Part shown: one piece after another, positions 47,011-54,832 of the stretch
How positions within the stretch are numbered: position 1 is the first letter of the stretch
How the letters are laid out: each line of letters opens with the position of its first letter
Source: Nitrospirota bacterium
Lineage (GTDB): Bacteria > Nitrospirota > Nitrospiria > Nitrospirales > Nitrospiraceae
Length of the DNA stretch: 64,000 bases
Assembly: GCA_030645475.1 (NCBI GenBank)
Contig: JAUSMA010000014.1
Location: forward strand, 124,001 to 188,000
Direction: 5' to 3'
Notes under the pieces: generated by a model
Told to the model about the DNA's origin: nothing
What the model saw: only the letters and a program-made list of their open reading frames with translations
Database searches by the model: none
Made by a program: the position numbers and the translations under genes

Positions 47011-47562
47011 TCATATCACGGCACAGATTACTGGAATGCCACGCGATAGACCCGGAACGTCCATTCGAATGTCCACCAAGGTCTTGAGCACTTGCATCGC
47101 AGCGGGGTCAGACTTTCTGGCCGCAATCCAGTCTCTCGCAGCGGAAGTGACGTCAGAGCAGAAGGTCTCGGCTCGCAGAATTGTCCAACTGTCACCAGCT
47201 GCGTCTGAGCTTGTACACAAATGCATTGAGATTTGAGGCCCGACGTTGAACGCGATAAGCCGCTTGTGCAAAGCCGCTGCGGACTTGCTCGCGGCGCGTG
47301 CCTGCGACGGATCACTCAGCCCTTCGTGCAACAGCTTGCATCGGAGCGCGTAAAGGGCGACCCCATCTATGTGGTGCTCCACATACGTTGGAAATCTTGG
47401 CGAAAACCAACCGTCGATCCAGCTGACGTAGCGGGCCTGAGACCCCGCCCCTGGCGAATCCAGGGCACCGGCGATGTCTGGAACGGTCAGGGCCGTCACC
47501 ACCGCCGGGAAGCACTGTCCCTGTCGTGAGGCGCTGTCAATGGCGTCTAAAATGAATTCCAT
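47011..47562 (-). CDS. Cytosolic protein of unknown function
   Basis: 183 residues from ATG 47562 (MEFILDAIDSASRQG). The middle part (YVSWIDGWFSPRFPTYVEHHIDGVALYALRCKLLHEG) is mainly helical and resembles proteins annotated only as hypothetical in mobile regions. No signal or TM segment is present. Confidence 0.65.
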   Translation of the reverse strand: MEFILDAIDSASRQGQCFPAVVTALTVPDIAGALDSPGAGSQARYVSWIDGWFSPRFPTYVEHHIDGVALYALRCKLLHEGLSDPSQARAASKSAAALHKRLIAFNVGPQISMHLCTSSDAAGDSWTILRAETFCSDVTSAARDWIAARKSDPAAMQVLKTLVDIRMDVPGLSRGIPVICAVI

Positions 47563-47930
47563 AATGTTACTCCATAGTAAGCTGCGGAACCGCATCTGCC
47601 GAACGCGCTGATGAGCGGCGCTGAAGTGAACAGCACCACAAGTAGCGTCCGCGTCAACTGGTTCTCAGGCAACTCGACGGCCCTCTCGTACGGGGCAAAA
47701 CAATTCAGGTGACTGTCCATCTTCTACCTAACAGGGGCGATAATATAATTAGCTCACCGGTACGTGCTCACTGAGGCTGATCCATTTTCAGAACATAAAG
47801 TTGACACCTTTGTTTCCACTCCAGCCGAACTTAATCCTCACCTACCGCAAAAAACCAGAATGTCCTCGTTAATCGTCCGTATCAGGGCATTCGGTCCAGG
47901 TGGGGGCAGCTTGCACTTTTGACGGAGAAA
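47563..47930. other. Non-coding stretch, 368 bp
   Basis: More AT-rich than the flanking core genome. I find no gene, no convincing hairpin repeat and no pair of integron core sites; a single RYYYAAC match near 47728 has no partner. Confidence 0.4.
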
Positions 47931-48191
47931 TCACTGGATCGGTGGGCAGGTATCCGCGCATATTTTGAGCGCGCCGCCACATGCTCTTAAGATGTCATTT
48001 GCTATCAACCGATTGTCCGTAATGCCAGCTTTTTGAATACATGCGGAATAGGTAGTCGAGCATCCTCGTACGCAGGAGGGCTCTTTCTTGGACAAATCAA
48101 GCCCTTCTACGCTCTGCTGTGGCGTAGCCCCCGCGCATGCCGAGAGTAAAAGCGCCAATACTGGGCTCAGGAATAGATGTGCTTGGTTCAC
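47931..48191 (-). CDS. Small Cys-rich lipoprotein
   Basis: 86 residues from GTG 48191 (MNQAHLFLSPVLALLLSAC). The lipobox LLLSAC puts the lipid-modified Cys at about 19. Six further Cys residues in the mature part (SCVRGC, YSACIQ, RACGGALKICADTC) suggest three disulphides. The longer upstream frame overlaps the next membrane-protein gene and is rejected. Confidence 0.65.
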   Translation of the reverse strand: MNQAHLFLSPVLALLLSACAGATPQQSVEGLDLSKKEPSCVRGCSTTYSACIQKAGITDNRLIANDILRACGGALKICADTCPPIQ

Positions 48192-48222
48192 ATGACCTCC
48201 AAAGGTTTGAAGATTAAGCCGC

Positions 48223-48549
48223 CTACCGACACCACCAAGCCGTAAAAGAGAACGCAAAGGCCAAAACAAACCACGCAAAGATGCGAAAGGCGTCGCCTTT
48301 GTCTGTTTTTGCTTTCGTTTGATTAGTTTCAGAGGTTGGATCAAATAGCTCGAGCCACCGATTTTCGTTTCCTATGAAGATGTAGGCCAGAAATTTATAG
48401 GTGCGCGACACAGTAGTCACGCCCACACCTGCGGGGTTGCGGTGATCGACCATCTGATCTTTGAGATCCCGTATGAACGACCGTCTGAAGGATAGATAGG
48501 CGCCCGGTAATGCCGAAACTATCGCGAGCAGAGTCCATGGGCTCTTCAT
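48223..48549 (-). CDS. Two-TM membrane protein, unknown
   Basis: 108 residues. TM helices lie at about 5-22 and 88-105 with a polar middle (RRSFIRDLKDQMVDHRNP). The spacing to the lipoprotein gene is 31 nt, so the two may be co-expressed. No family is recognised. Confidence 0.6.
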   Translation of the reverse strand: MKSPWTLLAIVSALPGAYLSFRRSFIRDLKDQMVDHRNPAGVGVTTVSRTYKFLAYIFIGNENRWLELFDPTSETNQTKAKTDKGDAFRIFAWFVLAFAFSFTAWWCR

Positions 48550-48734
48550 CGTGCAAGCTATCTATTGAGTATTCTGACCTGCATAGTACGCCCAGACAGA
48601 CTGCATACTGACATCTAAATATTCTCCGCGTTTTGAGTGTATGCTCTTGCCTCAATCTGGTCAATTCACACGTACGCTCAATCGTAGCCTTAGGCACTTA
48701 TTCATACATCTACAGGTCGTCTATCTCCACCGCG

Positions 48735-48831
48735 GGGGAGTCGCCAGACTGTCCTTCACTGCGCGCGTCGAACGACCACAGCTTCATCGTGGGGGTTCCG
48801 CGAGCAAGAAGGATGGTCTGGCGGCTTCCCC
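48735..48831. repeat. Hairpin repeat family 1, full copy
   Basis: The outer stem GTCGCCAGACTGTCCTT pairs with AAGGATGGTCTGGCGGC. Left box ACTGCGCGCGTCGAACGA, right box GGTTCCGCGAGCAAG; the apex ACCACAGCTTCATCGTGGG pairs within itself. Confidence 0.9.
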
Positions 48832-48835
48832 ATTC

Positions 48836-48940
48836 CCTTCTGAGGCCGCGCGTTGCGCGAGCACAGGAGATCAACGGGTCACCCTTCCCATCCGTTTTGT
48901 GTGCGCGATCTGCGAGCAAGAAGGGCAGCCTGGTTGCTAC
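48836..48940. repeat. Hairpin repeat family 1, two right-hand partial copies
   Basis: GCCGCGCGTTGCGCGAGCACA (right box in its GTTG form) at 48844-48864, then GTGCGCGATCTGCGAGCAAG with AAGGGCAGCCTGGTTG at 48901-48938. Left boxes are missing or degraded. The second ends 17 nt before the ATPase stop codon. Confidence 0.65.
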
Positions 48941-48954
48941 CTATCGTCGCCAAT

Positions 48955-49767
48955 TCAGACCGCGGTGATGTAGTTGTTGAGCAGCCGACAACCAGCGAAG
49001 ATCGTTGCCTCTTCATTCCGAATCCAGCGACTGATGACGCCCAGGTAGGTGAGTGTGTCCGCGACCGCCTTGATGTCTCGGATTCCGGTGTCGGATTGGG
49101 CCTTGATGGGATTCACGGGCTTCCCGCACTCGATCAGGTAGCACAACAGCCGCCGCTCGGGGCCTTCGCCGATTTCCGCCGCCAGACGCTGCACGAATGG
49201 CTCCCACTGACACCGACCCACCGCGACGGCATCGCTCCCATAGTGGAGAAGCAGCTTCGTCAGGTAGGGGTGGTTCCCCGTCCAGGCGGCCAGGTGAGGA
49301 CTCGTGTCTTTGCCGATCAGTCGTCGCGTCTCCCCATCGAGCAGGACTGACAGGGGAAACAGGCGAAAATTCAGGCCGACCTCTGTCCCGGAATGGCCCA
49401 GCAGCGTCCGTAGTCGGCGGCCACCGGTTACGACGAGGCCGGCTGTTCCCTCCGCCGACAGGCGCGCGAGTAATGGTGCAATCGCCTGGCCGTCGGCATC
49501 GTCCAGATTGTCCAGGACCACGATCGATCCGGGCAGCACATCGAACCGGAGTGACGGATATATGCCACAATCCACCTCGACCACTGTGCGGTCCGACAGT
49601 CCCTTCAAGGCGGTGCGAACCAGCGAGGTCTTCCCCAGCTTCGGCCCGCCGATCACCGCCAGCGATTCGCCCCTCGCGATGCGCCCACGCAGGTTCCTGA
49701 CAAGCCCTTGCCGACCAATGAATGCGTCTCCAGTGGCGGGGCAAGGAGTGAACGGCAGGATGGACAT
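48955..49767 (-). CDS. Small STAND/AAA-like P-loop ATPase
   Basis: 270 residues from ATG 49767 (MSILPFTPCPAT). An N-terminal FIGRQGLVRNLRGRI element is followed by Walker A GGPKLGKTS, Walker B GSIVVLDNLDD, and a C-terminal region like a winged helix (ETRRLIGK, NPIKAQSDTGIRDIKAVADTLTYLG). This resembles the nucleotide-binding core of STAND/archaeal-type ATPases without the large C-terminal sensor repeats. The role is unknown; the island setting would be compatible with defence. Confidence 0.75.
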   Translation of the reverse strand: MSILPFTPCPATGDAFIGRQGLVRNLRGRIARGESLAVIGGPKLGKTSLVRTALKGLSDRTVVEVDCGIYPSLRFDVLPGSIVVLDNLDDADGQAIAPLLARLSAEGTAGLVVTGGRRLRTLLGHSGTEVGLNFRLFPLSVLLDGETRRLIGKDTSPHLAAWTGNHPYLTKLLLHYGSDAVAVGRCQWEPFVQRLAAEIGEGPERRLLCYLIECGKPVNPIKAQSDTGIRDIKAVADTLTYLGVISRWIRNEEATIFAGCRLLNNYITAV

Positions 49768-49845
49768 GGCCCACTTTACCACGTCTGGTTAATGGCATAC
49801 TTCGCGCGTCCACTCGTGCTCGCTGTTCCTTGCTCAGCAAGCAAG

Positions 49846-49886
49846 GGCGTGAGGAGCTTTTGACTGCGGCCGTCGAGCGAGGCCCT
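49846..49886. repeat. Hairpin repeat family 1, left-hand partial copy
   Basis: AGGGCGTGAGGAGCTTTT followed by GACTGCGGCCGTCGAGCGA: the left half of a copy nearly identical to the one at 50637, ending abruptly in the apex. Confidence 0.7.
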
Positions 49887-49915
49887 ATTCATAACCAGAG
49901 ATCTTCCCGTCTCGC

Positions 49916-50007
49916 CAGGGAAGTCGCCAGACTGTCCTTCACTGCGCGCGTCGAACGAGGGGAGTCCTCGACCGCGCGTTCCGCGAGCAAGAAGGATGGC
50001 CTGGCGG
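49916..50007. repeat. Hairpin repeat family 1, full copy
   Basis: Same base as the copy at 48735 (GTCGCCAGACTGTCCTT / AAGGATGGCCTGGCGGC) but with a different apical stem (GAGGGGAGTCCTCGACCG). Confidence 0.9.
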
Positions 50008-50042
50008 CCCCCCCCTCCCTCCAAGCTAGCTTATTATCTCTT

Positions 50043-50140
50043 AGGATGGGGGCTGTGTGATCTTCCACTGCGCGCGTCCAACGAGGCCCTTCTCAGGGCG
50101 CGCGTTGCGCGAGCACAGAAGATCATCAGCCTCCATCCCC
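50043..50140. repeat. Hairpin repeat family 1, full copy
   Basis: The outer stem GGATGGGGGCTGTGTGATCTTC pairs with GAAGATCATCAGCCTCCATCC. The core pair is CAAC/GTTG instead of GAAC/GTTC, and the apex is GGCCCTTCTCAGGGC. Confidence 0.9.
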
Positions 50141-50184
50141 TCCTCTGCTCCGGGCCCAAAGGTTCAGCAAGGGTCTTAATCCGG

Positions 50185-50234
50185 CCAGTTTATCGTGGGG
50201 GGTCTGCGAACAAGAAGGATGGTCTGATGGAGGA
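50185..50234. repeat. Hairpin repeat family 1, right-hand partial copy
   Basis: ATCGTGGGGGGTCTGCGAACAAG and AAGGATGGTCTGATGG; the left half is not recognisable. It ends 16 nt before the stop codon of the next minus-strand gene. Confidence 0.6.
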
Positions 50235-50250
50235 GTGAATCAGGTTCACC

Positions 50251-50472
50251 CTATTGATGCTGATCGACCCACTTCTTGGCTTTCACAAGCGCAATCACAT
50301 TCGCCTTGCTTTCCGAATTGCTGACCTCATGCGACTCACCCTGGAGGGTTTTCATTGGCGCTCGGCCGCCCATTGAAAGCCATACGAGCGCCTTGGGCAT
50401 CCACCGGTCATCTCCGAGATGTTGGGAGCATGCCTTAATCTGATGATTTTTATACGTCACCCACTCAGCCAA
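50251..50472 (-). CDS. Small protein of unknown function
   Basis: 73 residues (MAEWVTYKNHQIKACSQHLG). A beta-strand-rich first half with a single Cys and a helical C-terminus (ANVIALVKAKKWVDQHQ). No signal or TM segment. The preserved frame between repeats suggests a real gene, but I recognise no family. Confidence 0.62.
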   Translation of the reverse strand: MAEWVTYKNHQIKACSQHLGDDRWMPKALVWLSMGGRAPMKTLQGESHEVSNSESKANVIALVKAKKWVDQHQ

Positions 50473-50636
50473 TTCCCCGCCTCCTTTTCATCTAATCCTA
50501 TGGTGACTTCGAGGATAGCAGATACGAACCAGTCATATTCTACACCTCAAACCGGCCCACTACCGCCTAGCGGCTCCCCTTTCCTTCTATGGCGCGCATC
50601 CATTCGTATTTTCTTCTCTCGCTCAATGCTCAGCTA

Positions 50637-50732
50637 CGCAAGGGCGTGAGGAGATTTTGACTGCGGCCGTCGAGCGAGGCCCTTCCGAGGGCGCGCGCTC
50701 CGGGAGCAAAGAAAGCTCCTCACGCCCTTGCG
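50637..50732. repeat. Hairpin repeat family 1, full copy
   Basis: The outer stem CGCAAGGGCGTGAGGAG pairs with CTCCTCACGCCCTTGCG without a mismatch. Core pair GAGC/GCTC. Confidence 0.9.
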
Positions 50733-50736
50733 CCTC

Positions 50737-50783
50737 CCCTTCTCAGGCCGCGCGTTGCGCGAGCACAGGGGACCAACAGGTCC
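50737..50783. repeat. Hairpin repeat family 1, right-hand partial copy
   Basis: CTTCTCAGGCCGCGCGTTGCGCGAGCACA plus GGGGACCAACAGG, closely similar to the partial at 48836 and likewise directly after a full copy. Confidence 0.65.
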
Positions 50784-50821
50784 ACTCCCTATTCTTTCAA
50801 TATCGCCCACCTTCCTCCTCG

Positions 50822-50918
50822 GGGGGGGTGGCCTGGTCGATCCTCTAGTGCGCGCATCGAACGAGCACATTCTGATCGTGCGCGTTCCGCGAGCAGGAGG
50901 ACGACCAGTCTGCCCCCT
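50822..50918. repeat. Hairpin repeat family 1, full copy
   Basis: The outer stem GGGGGTGGCCTGGTCGATCCT pairs with AGGACGACCAGTCTGCCCCC. Core pair GAAC/GTTC. The rest of the 730-bp gap between 50473 and 51203 holds no gene I can support. Confidence 0.88.
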
Positions 50919-51153
50919 TCCCCTACGTGCGGGTCCCTCCCCGCATCCCCTGCTGGTTTAACCGTCCCCGCATCACACGACCTCCCCCCCTTTCTTCCGA
51001 ATCCCTGAATTTCCCTCACTTCTCGTCAAGGTTCTCCCGTTCCCACATTCGGCATTCCGGTTGCTCAAGCATCTGGCCAACGGGCGAGTCGATCGCGGAT
51101 GGGAAAGGAGGTGGATTCAGAACGATGCGACATCCCGAAACACTCGAAGCCCA

Positions 51154-51188
51154 ATAACCATTGACCCATGACCCATAACCGTTACCCA
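51154..51188. repeat. 7-bp-period repeat before the OmpA gene
   Basis: ATAACCA, TTGACCC, ATGACCC, ATAACCG, TTACCCA. It ends a few bases before the GAAGGAG ribosome binding site. Confidence 0.7.
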
Positions 51189-51203
51189 AGAAGGAGTGCC
51201 ATC

Positions 51204-51941
51204 ATGCAAAAGCCCTCGTCCATATCGTCAGGCAATATCTCTCCCGCCATCGTGGGGCCGAATAAGGACATGAAGGAGGTCTATGTGCTCGGCGGGCTGG
51301 TCTTCAGCCTGGCCATCGTCATCGCCGCCTTCTGGTTCTACTCCCAAGACCTGGCCGTCTCATCGACCGGCCAAAACGACCAACTGACCGATACCCAGGT
51401 CACCAGCCTGCTCAAGAACCAGAACCCACCCAACCCCCTCAGCGAACCGATCACCAAGATGGCCGCCACCGGAACCGCCGACACCGTCCATACGGATCTC
51501 TACTTTGAAGTCGGGCGGAAGGGTCTGACGGACGAGGCCAAGTCGATCCTCGCAGCGCAGGCCGACATCCTCAAGAAGAATGGGGACTGGGGCCTGCTGA
51601 TCCAGGGCTATACGGACCAACAGGGTTCCGCCAGCTACAACAAGAAGCTGGGCATGAAGCGGGCTGAAACAGTGAAGACTGAACTCGTGAGCGCGGGCGT
51701 CGCCGAGAACCAGATCAAGACGGTAAGCCTGGGTGAAGAAGGCGTGCTCTGTGTCGATGCGAGCGACGTCTGCCGCAATATGAATCGACGGGTGCACTTG
51801 GAGATGCGGAAGATCGGGCAGGCACATATGATCGTGCCGACCGTTGCCACCCAGACCCCGGAGAGCCTCCTTCCCTCCACTGGCGAACCCAGCGGAACCG
51901 ATCCCTCCATTCCCCTCATCGACCAAGCCTCCGGCAGCTAA
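51204..51941 (+). CDS. OmpA-family protein of a dedicated sortase system (PdsO-like)
   Basis: 245 residues from ATG 51204, with AAGGAG upstream. One N-terminal TM helix (about 27-47), then a periplasmic OmpA-like peptidoglycan-binding domain (about 90-205: LYFEVGRKGLTDEAKSIL, IQGYTDQQGSASYNKKLGMKRAE, RRVHLEM). A Cys pair in EGVLCVDASDVCRNMNRR may form a disulphide. Position upstream of a VIT/VWA sortase target and a sortase matches the OmpA member of the proteobacterial dedicated sortase system. Confidence 0.85.
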   Translation: MQKPSSISSGNISPAIVGPNKDMKEVYVLGGLVFSLAIVIAAFWFYSQDLAVSSTGQNDQLTDTQVTSLLKNQNPPNPLSEPITKMAATGTADTVHTDLYFEVGRKGLTDEAKSILAAQADILKKNGDWGLLIQGYTDQQGSASYNKKLGMKRAETVKTELVSAGVAENQIKTVSLGEEGVLCVDASDVCRNMNRRVHLEMRKIGQAHMIVPTVATQTPESLLPSTGEPSGTDPSIPLIDQASGS

Positions 51942-52037
51942 CCGGAGCAGCCTGTGCCCCTGGCGGAGACGACAGTCTCCGCCAGGGCCGGTCGGCGACG
52001 AGCATCACCACCATTCCCGACGAATCACGAGGCACCT

Positions 52038-54155
52038 ATGACCACCTGGACCCCGAGTGACAGACCCCACACAACCAGCCACATCCTGAGCATCTGGATT
52101 ACGCTGTTCTTCACCCTCTTCTCCTGGGCCGGCGGGCTCCCGATTCTGCATGCCTGCGGCGAGGAACCGACCCCGCTTGAAGGGACCATCGGCCTGAGCG
52201 ACGTGAAGCAGGGCATGCTGCTCTTTCGCAGCGGTCAGGCCGGACGCTTCATCCCGGCGCCCAGCCTGAAGACCGACGTGCAGATCACGGTGACCGGCGT
52301 GATCGCACGGGCTATCGTCACACAGGAATTTACGAACCCCGGCAAGGACTGGGCAGAAGGCATCTATGTGTTTCCCTTGCCGGAGACCGCCGCCGTCGAT
52401 CACCTGCGCATGAAGGTCGGCGAACGCACCATCGAAGGCCAGATCAAAGAACGGGGCGAAGCCAAGAAGGTCTATGAGCAGGCCAAACAGGAAGGGAAAC
52501 GGGCGAGCCTGGTCGAGCAGGAGCGGCCCAACATCTTCACCACATCCATCGCGAACATCGCGCCGCGCGACAGCATCACGATTCAAATCGAATATCAGGA
52601 AACGGTTCGATTCGACCAGGGCACCTTTTCACTCCGATTTCCCCTGGTCGTCGGACCCCGCTACATCCCAGGGACACCGATCCTCGTCGAGGATCAACCC
52701 CAGGCCGGTCAGGGTATGGCGCTGGATACAGACCGTGTGCCGGACGCCTCGCGCGTCACGCCGCTGGTCGAACATCCGGCCTACGGCTCGATCAACCCAG
52801 TCAGTCTCTCGGTCGATCTGGCGCCAGGGTTTCCGCTCGGCAGGCTGGAATCGGCGTCGCATCCGATTCTCATCATTCCTGAATCAGACGGACGGCGGCA
52901 CGTGACGCTCCGCCAGGATACCGTCCCGGCCGACCGGGACTTTCAGCTGACCTGGCAACCGGCTCCCGGACAGAATCCCACCGCGGCCCTCTTTACCCAG
53001 CAACAGCAGGGAGAGACCTACGCCTTCATGATGATGATGCCGCCAGCCACGGTCGGAAAGGCACCGGTCGGCCTGCCGCGTGAAACGATCTTTATCATCG
53101 ACACGTCCGGCTCGATGTCCGGCACCTCGATCGAGCAAGCCCGCGCCGCATTGCTGATGGCGCTCCCTCGTCTGACCGCACGCGACACCTTCAACGTGAT
53201 CGAATTCAACAGCATCGTTCATGCGCTCTTCCCCTCCCCGCAACCGGTAACGACTGCGACGATGCGGAAGGCCATGAAGTTCGTCGACCGCCTCGTGGCC
53301 AACGGCGGAACGGAAATGCTGCCGGCATTGACTCAGGCCTTGAAAGCCCCGGCCGACCTGCAACGGATTCAGCAAGTGATCTTTCTCACCGACGGGCAAG
53401 TGGGCAACGAAACCGAACTCTTCGAATTGATCAGACAACGGCTGGGTCCTCGCCGGCTCTTTACCATCGGCATCGGCTCGGCACCCAACAGCCACTTCAT
53501 GCGGAAGGCCTCTGAGTTCGGCAGGGGAACCTTCACCCACATCGGCAATGTGAACGAGGTGAAGGACAAAATGGATGCGCTCTTCCGCAAGCTGGAACAT
53601 CCGGTCCTGACGGAGATTCGGCTAGAAGGCACCGGCCTGGATGGCGCCGAACTCTTCCCCTCCCGCATTCCGGATCTCTATGACGGCGAGCCGGTCGTGG
53701 TGGCGATTAAGACCAGGTCGCTGCCGGACGAGGTGACGATCCAAGGCAAGGAAGGGTCGACGCCCTGGAAGGTGACACTGTCGCTGACACAGAGCCCATC
53801 GCGCGAGGGGCTGTCGGTCTATTGGGCGAGGCAGAAGATCGCCGCGCTGATGGATCACGAACGCTCCGGCCAGGATGATGCAACCCTACGCCAGGCGGTG
53901 CTCGATGTGGCGCTGCCCCATCATCTTGTGAGCCAGTACAGCAGCCTGGTCGCGGTCGACGTCACACCGGTTCGTCCCATCGACAAGAGCCTGATCGGCC
54001 ATGCGATGAAGACCAATCTACCGGATGGACAGGATTCTCAGGCGATGCTCGGCCTGCCGAAAACCGGGACGAGTGGACAGATCCAATTACTGTTCGGGCT
54101 GTTGTTGCTGGCGATAGCGGGCCTGCTCTGGCAACGACAGAAAGTGGTCGCGTGA
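52038..54155 (+). CDS. VIT/VWA protein, dedicated sortase target
   Basis: 705 residues from ATG 52038. N-terminal TM or signal segment (about 15-38), VIT domain (about 55-185: QEFTNPGKDWAEGIYVFPLPE and the GQIKERGEAKKVYEQAK region), VWA domain with the metal site DTSGSMSG (about 355-362), a C-terminal beta region, and LPKTG at about 673 followed by a hydrophobic helix and WQRQK. This is a complete LPXTG sorting signal in a Gram-negative setting. The stop codon overlaps the sortase gene by 4 nt. Confidence 0.93.
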   Translation: MTTWTPSDRPHTTSHILSIWITLFFTLFSWAGGLPILHACGEEPTPLEGTIGLSDVKQGMLLFRSGQAGRFIPAPSLKTDVQITVTGVIARAIVTQEFTNPGKDWAEGIYVFPLPETAAVDHLRMKVGERTIEGQIKERGEAKKVYEQAKQEGKRASLVEQERPNIFTTSIANIAPRDSITIQIEYQETVRFDQGTFSLRFPLVVGPRYIPGTPILVEDQPQAGQGMALDTDRVPDASRVTPLVEHPAYGSINPVSLSVDLAPGFPLGRLESASHPILIIPESDGRRHVTLRQDTVPADRDFQLTWQPAPGQNPTAALFTQQQQGETYAFMMMMPPATVGKAPVGLPRETIFIIDTSGSMSGTSIEQARAALLMALPRLTARDTFNVIEFNSIVHALFPSPQPVTTATMRKAMKFVDRLVANGGTEMLPALTQALKAPADLQRIQQVIFLTDGQVGNETELFELIRQRLGPRRLFTIGIGSAPNSHFMRKASEFGRGTFTHIGNVNEVKDKMDALFRKLEHPVLTEIRLEGTGLDGAELFPSRIPDLYDGEPVVVAIKTRSLPDEVTIQGKEGSTPWKVTLSLTQSPSREGLSVYWARQKIAALMDHERSGQDDATLRQAVLDVALPHHLVSQYSSLVAVDVTPVRPIDKSLIGHAMKTNLPDGQDSQAMLGLPKTGTSGQIQLLFGLLLLAIAGLLWQRQKVVA

Positions 54156-54742
54156 TTGGACCAGGCATCAAGATCAAGGCGATGCCTCTCCTGGCTCTCG
54201 CCTTGGTCCTGCTCGGTCTGTGGCAGACGGGAAACGGCGCTTGGATCTACCTCAAGGCTGAACTGGCCCAAGTCCTGTTGCAACGGGCTTGGGCCGGTAC
54301 GGTAGCAGGCCAAGAACATGTGACACCCTGGCCCTGGGCCGATACCTGGCCTCTGGCCCGGCTCACGGTTCCATCGAAGGATATCGATCTCATTGTGTTG
54401 AACGGCGCCTACGGGCGAACCCTGGCATTTGGACCAGGCTATTTGGAATCGAGCGCCGCTCCCGGTTCGAGAGGGACGACAATTCTCACCGGCCATCGCG
54501 ATACGCATTTTCGATTTTTGCAGCGATTGAAGGTAGGCGACGAGATTATGCTCTCGACCAAGAACCAACAGCCGCATCGGTATCGCGTCAGAAGCAGGGC
54601 CGTCGTGGATGTGGCCACCGCGTCGATCCGGCAGGACACAGACGCGCCGCAACTCGCGCTGGTGACCTGTTATCCCTTCGATGCAATCAGCCCAGGCGGA
54701 CCGCTCCGCTATGTGGTGATGGCAGAGGAAGAAACGTTCTGA
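54152..54742 (+). CDS. Class GN (Gram-negative dedicated) sortase
   Basis: 196 residues from GTG 54152. N-terminal membrane anchor (about 10-28). Catalytic residues: His in TILTGHRDTHF, Cys in ALVTCYPFD, Arg in GPLRYVV. The size and motifs fit the single-target sortases of proteobacteria. It should cleave the LPKTG of the protein encoded directly upstream; the acceptor of the cleaved protein is unknown. Confidence 0.93.
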   Translation: MIGPGIKIKAMPLLALALVLLGLWQTGNGAWIYLKAELAQVLLQRAWAGTVAGQEHVTPWPWADTWPLARLTVPSKDIDLIVLNGAYGRTLAFGPGYLESSAAPGSRGTTILTGHRDTHFRFLQRLKVGDEIMLSTKNQQPHRYRVRSRAVVDVATASIRQDTDAPQLALVTCYPFDAISPGGPLRYVVMAEEETF

Positions 54743-54832
54743 ATGGGTATTTCGGCGTTCCCGCACTGTGGCAGGAACCAGCCGGGAGCCCTCTGTAATC
54801 AGCCCAGGCTGTTGCCCAACGTGGTGACGACA

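Noticed and set aside
42573-50250. Chromosomal integron cassette array
   Set aside because: Gene direction and content are suggestive, but I found no paired RYYYAAC/GTTRRRY core sites at gene junctions (a single match near 47728 lacks a partner) and no integrase.
48735-50918. CRISPR array
   Set aside because: Repeats are long palindromes at irregular distances, without uniform spacers and without cas genes.
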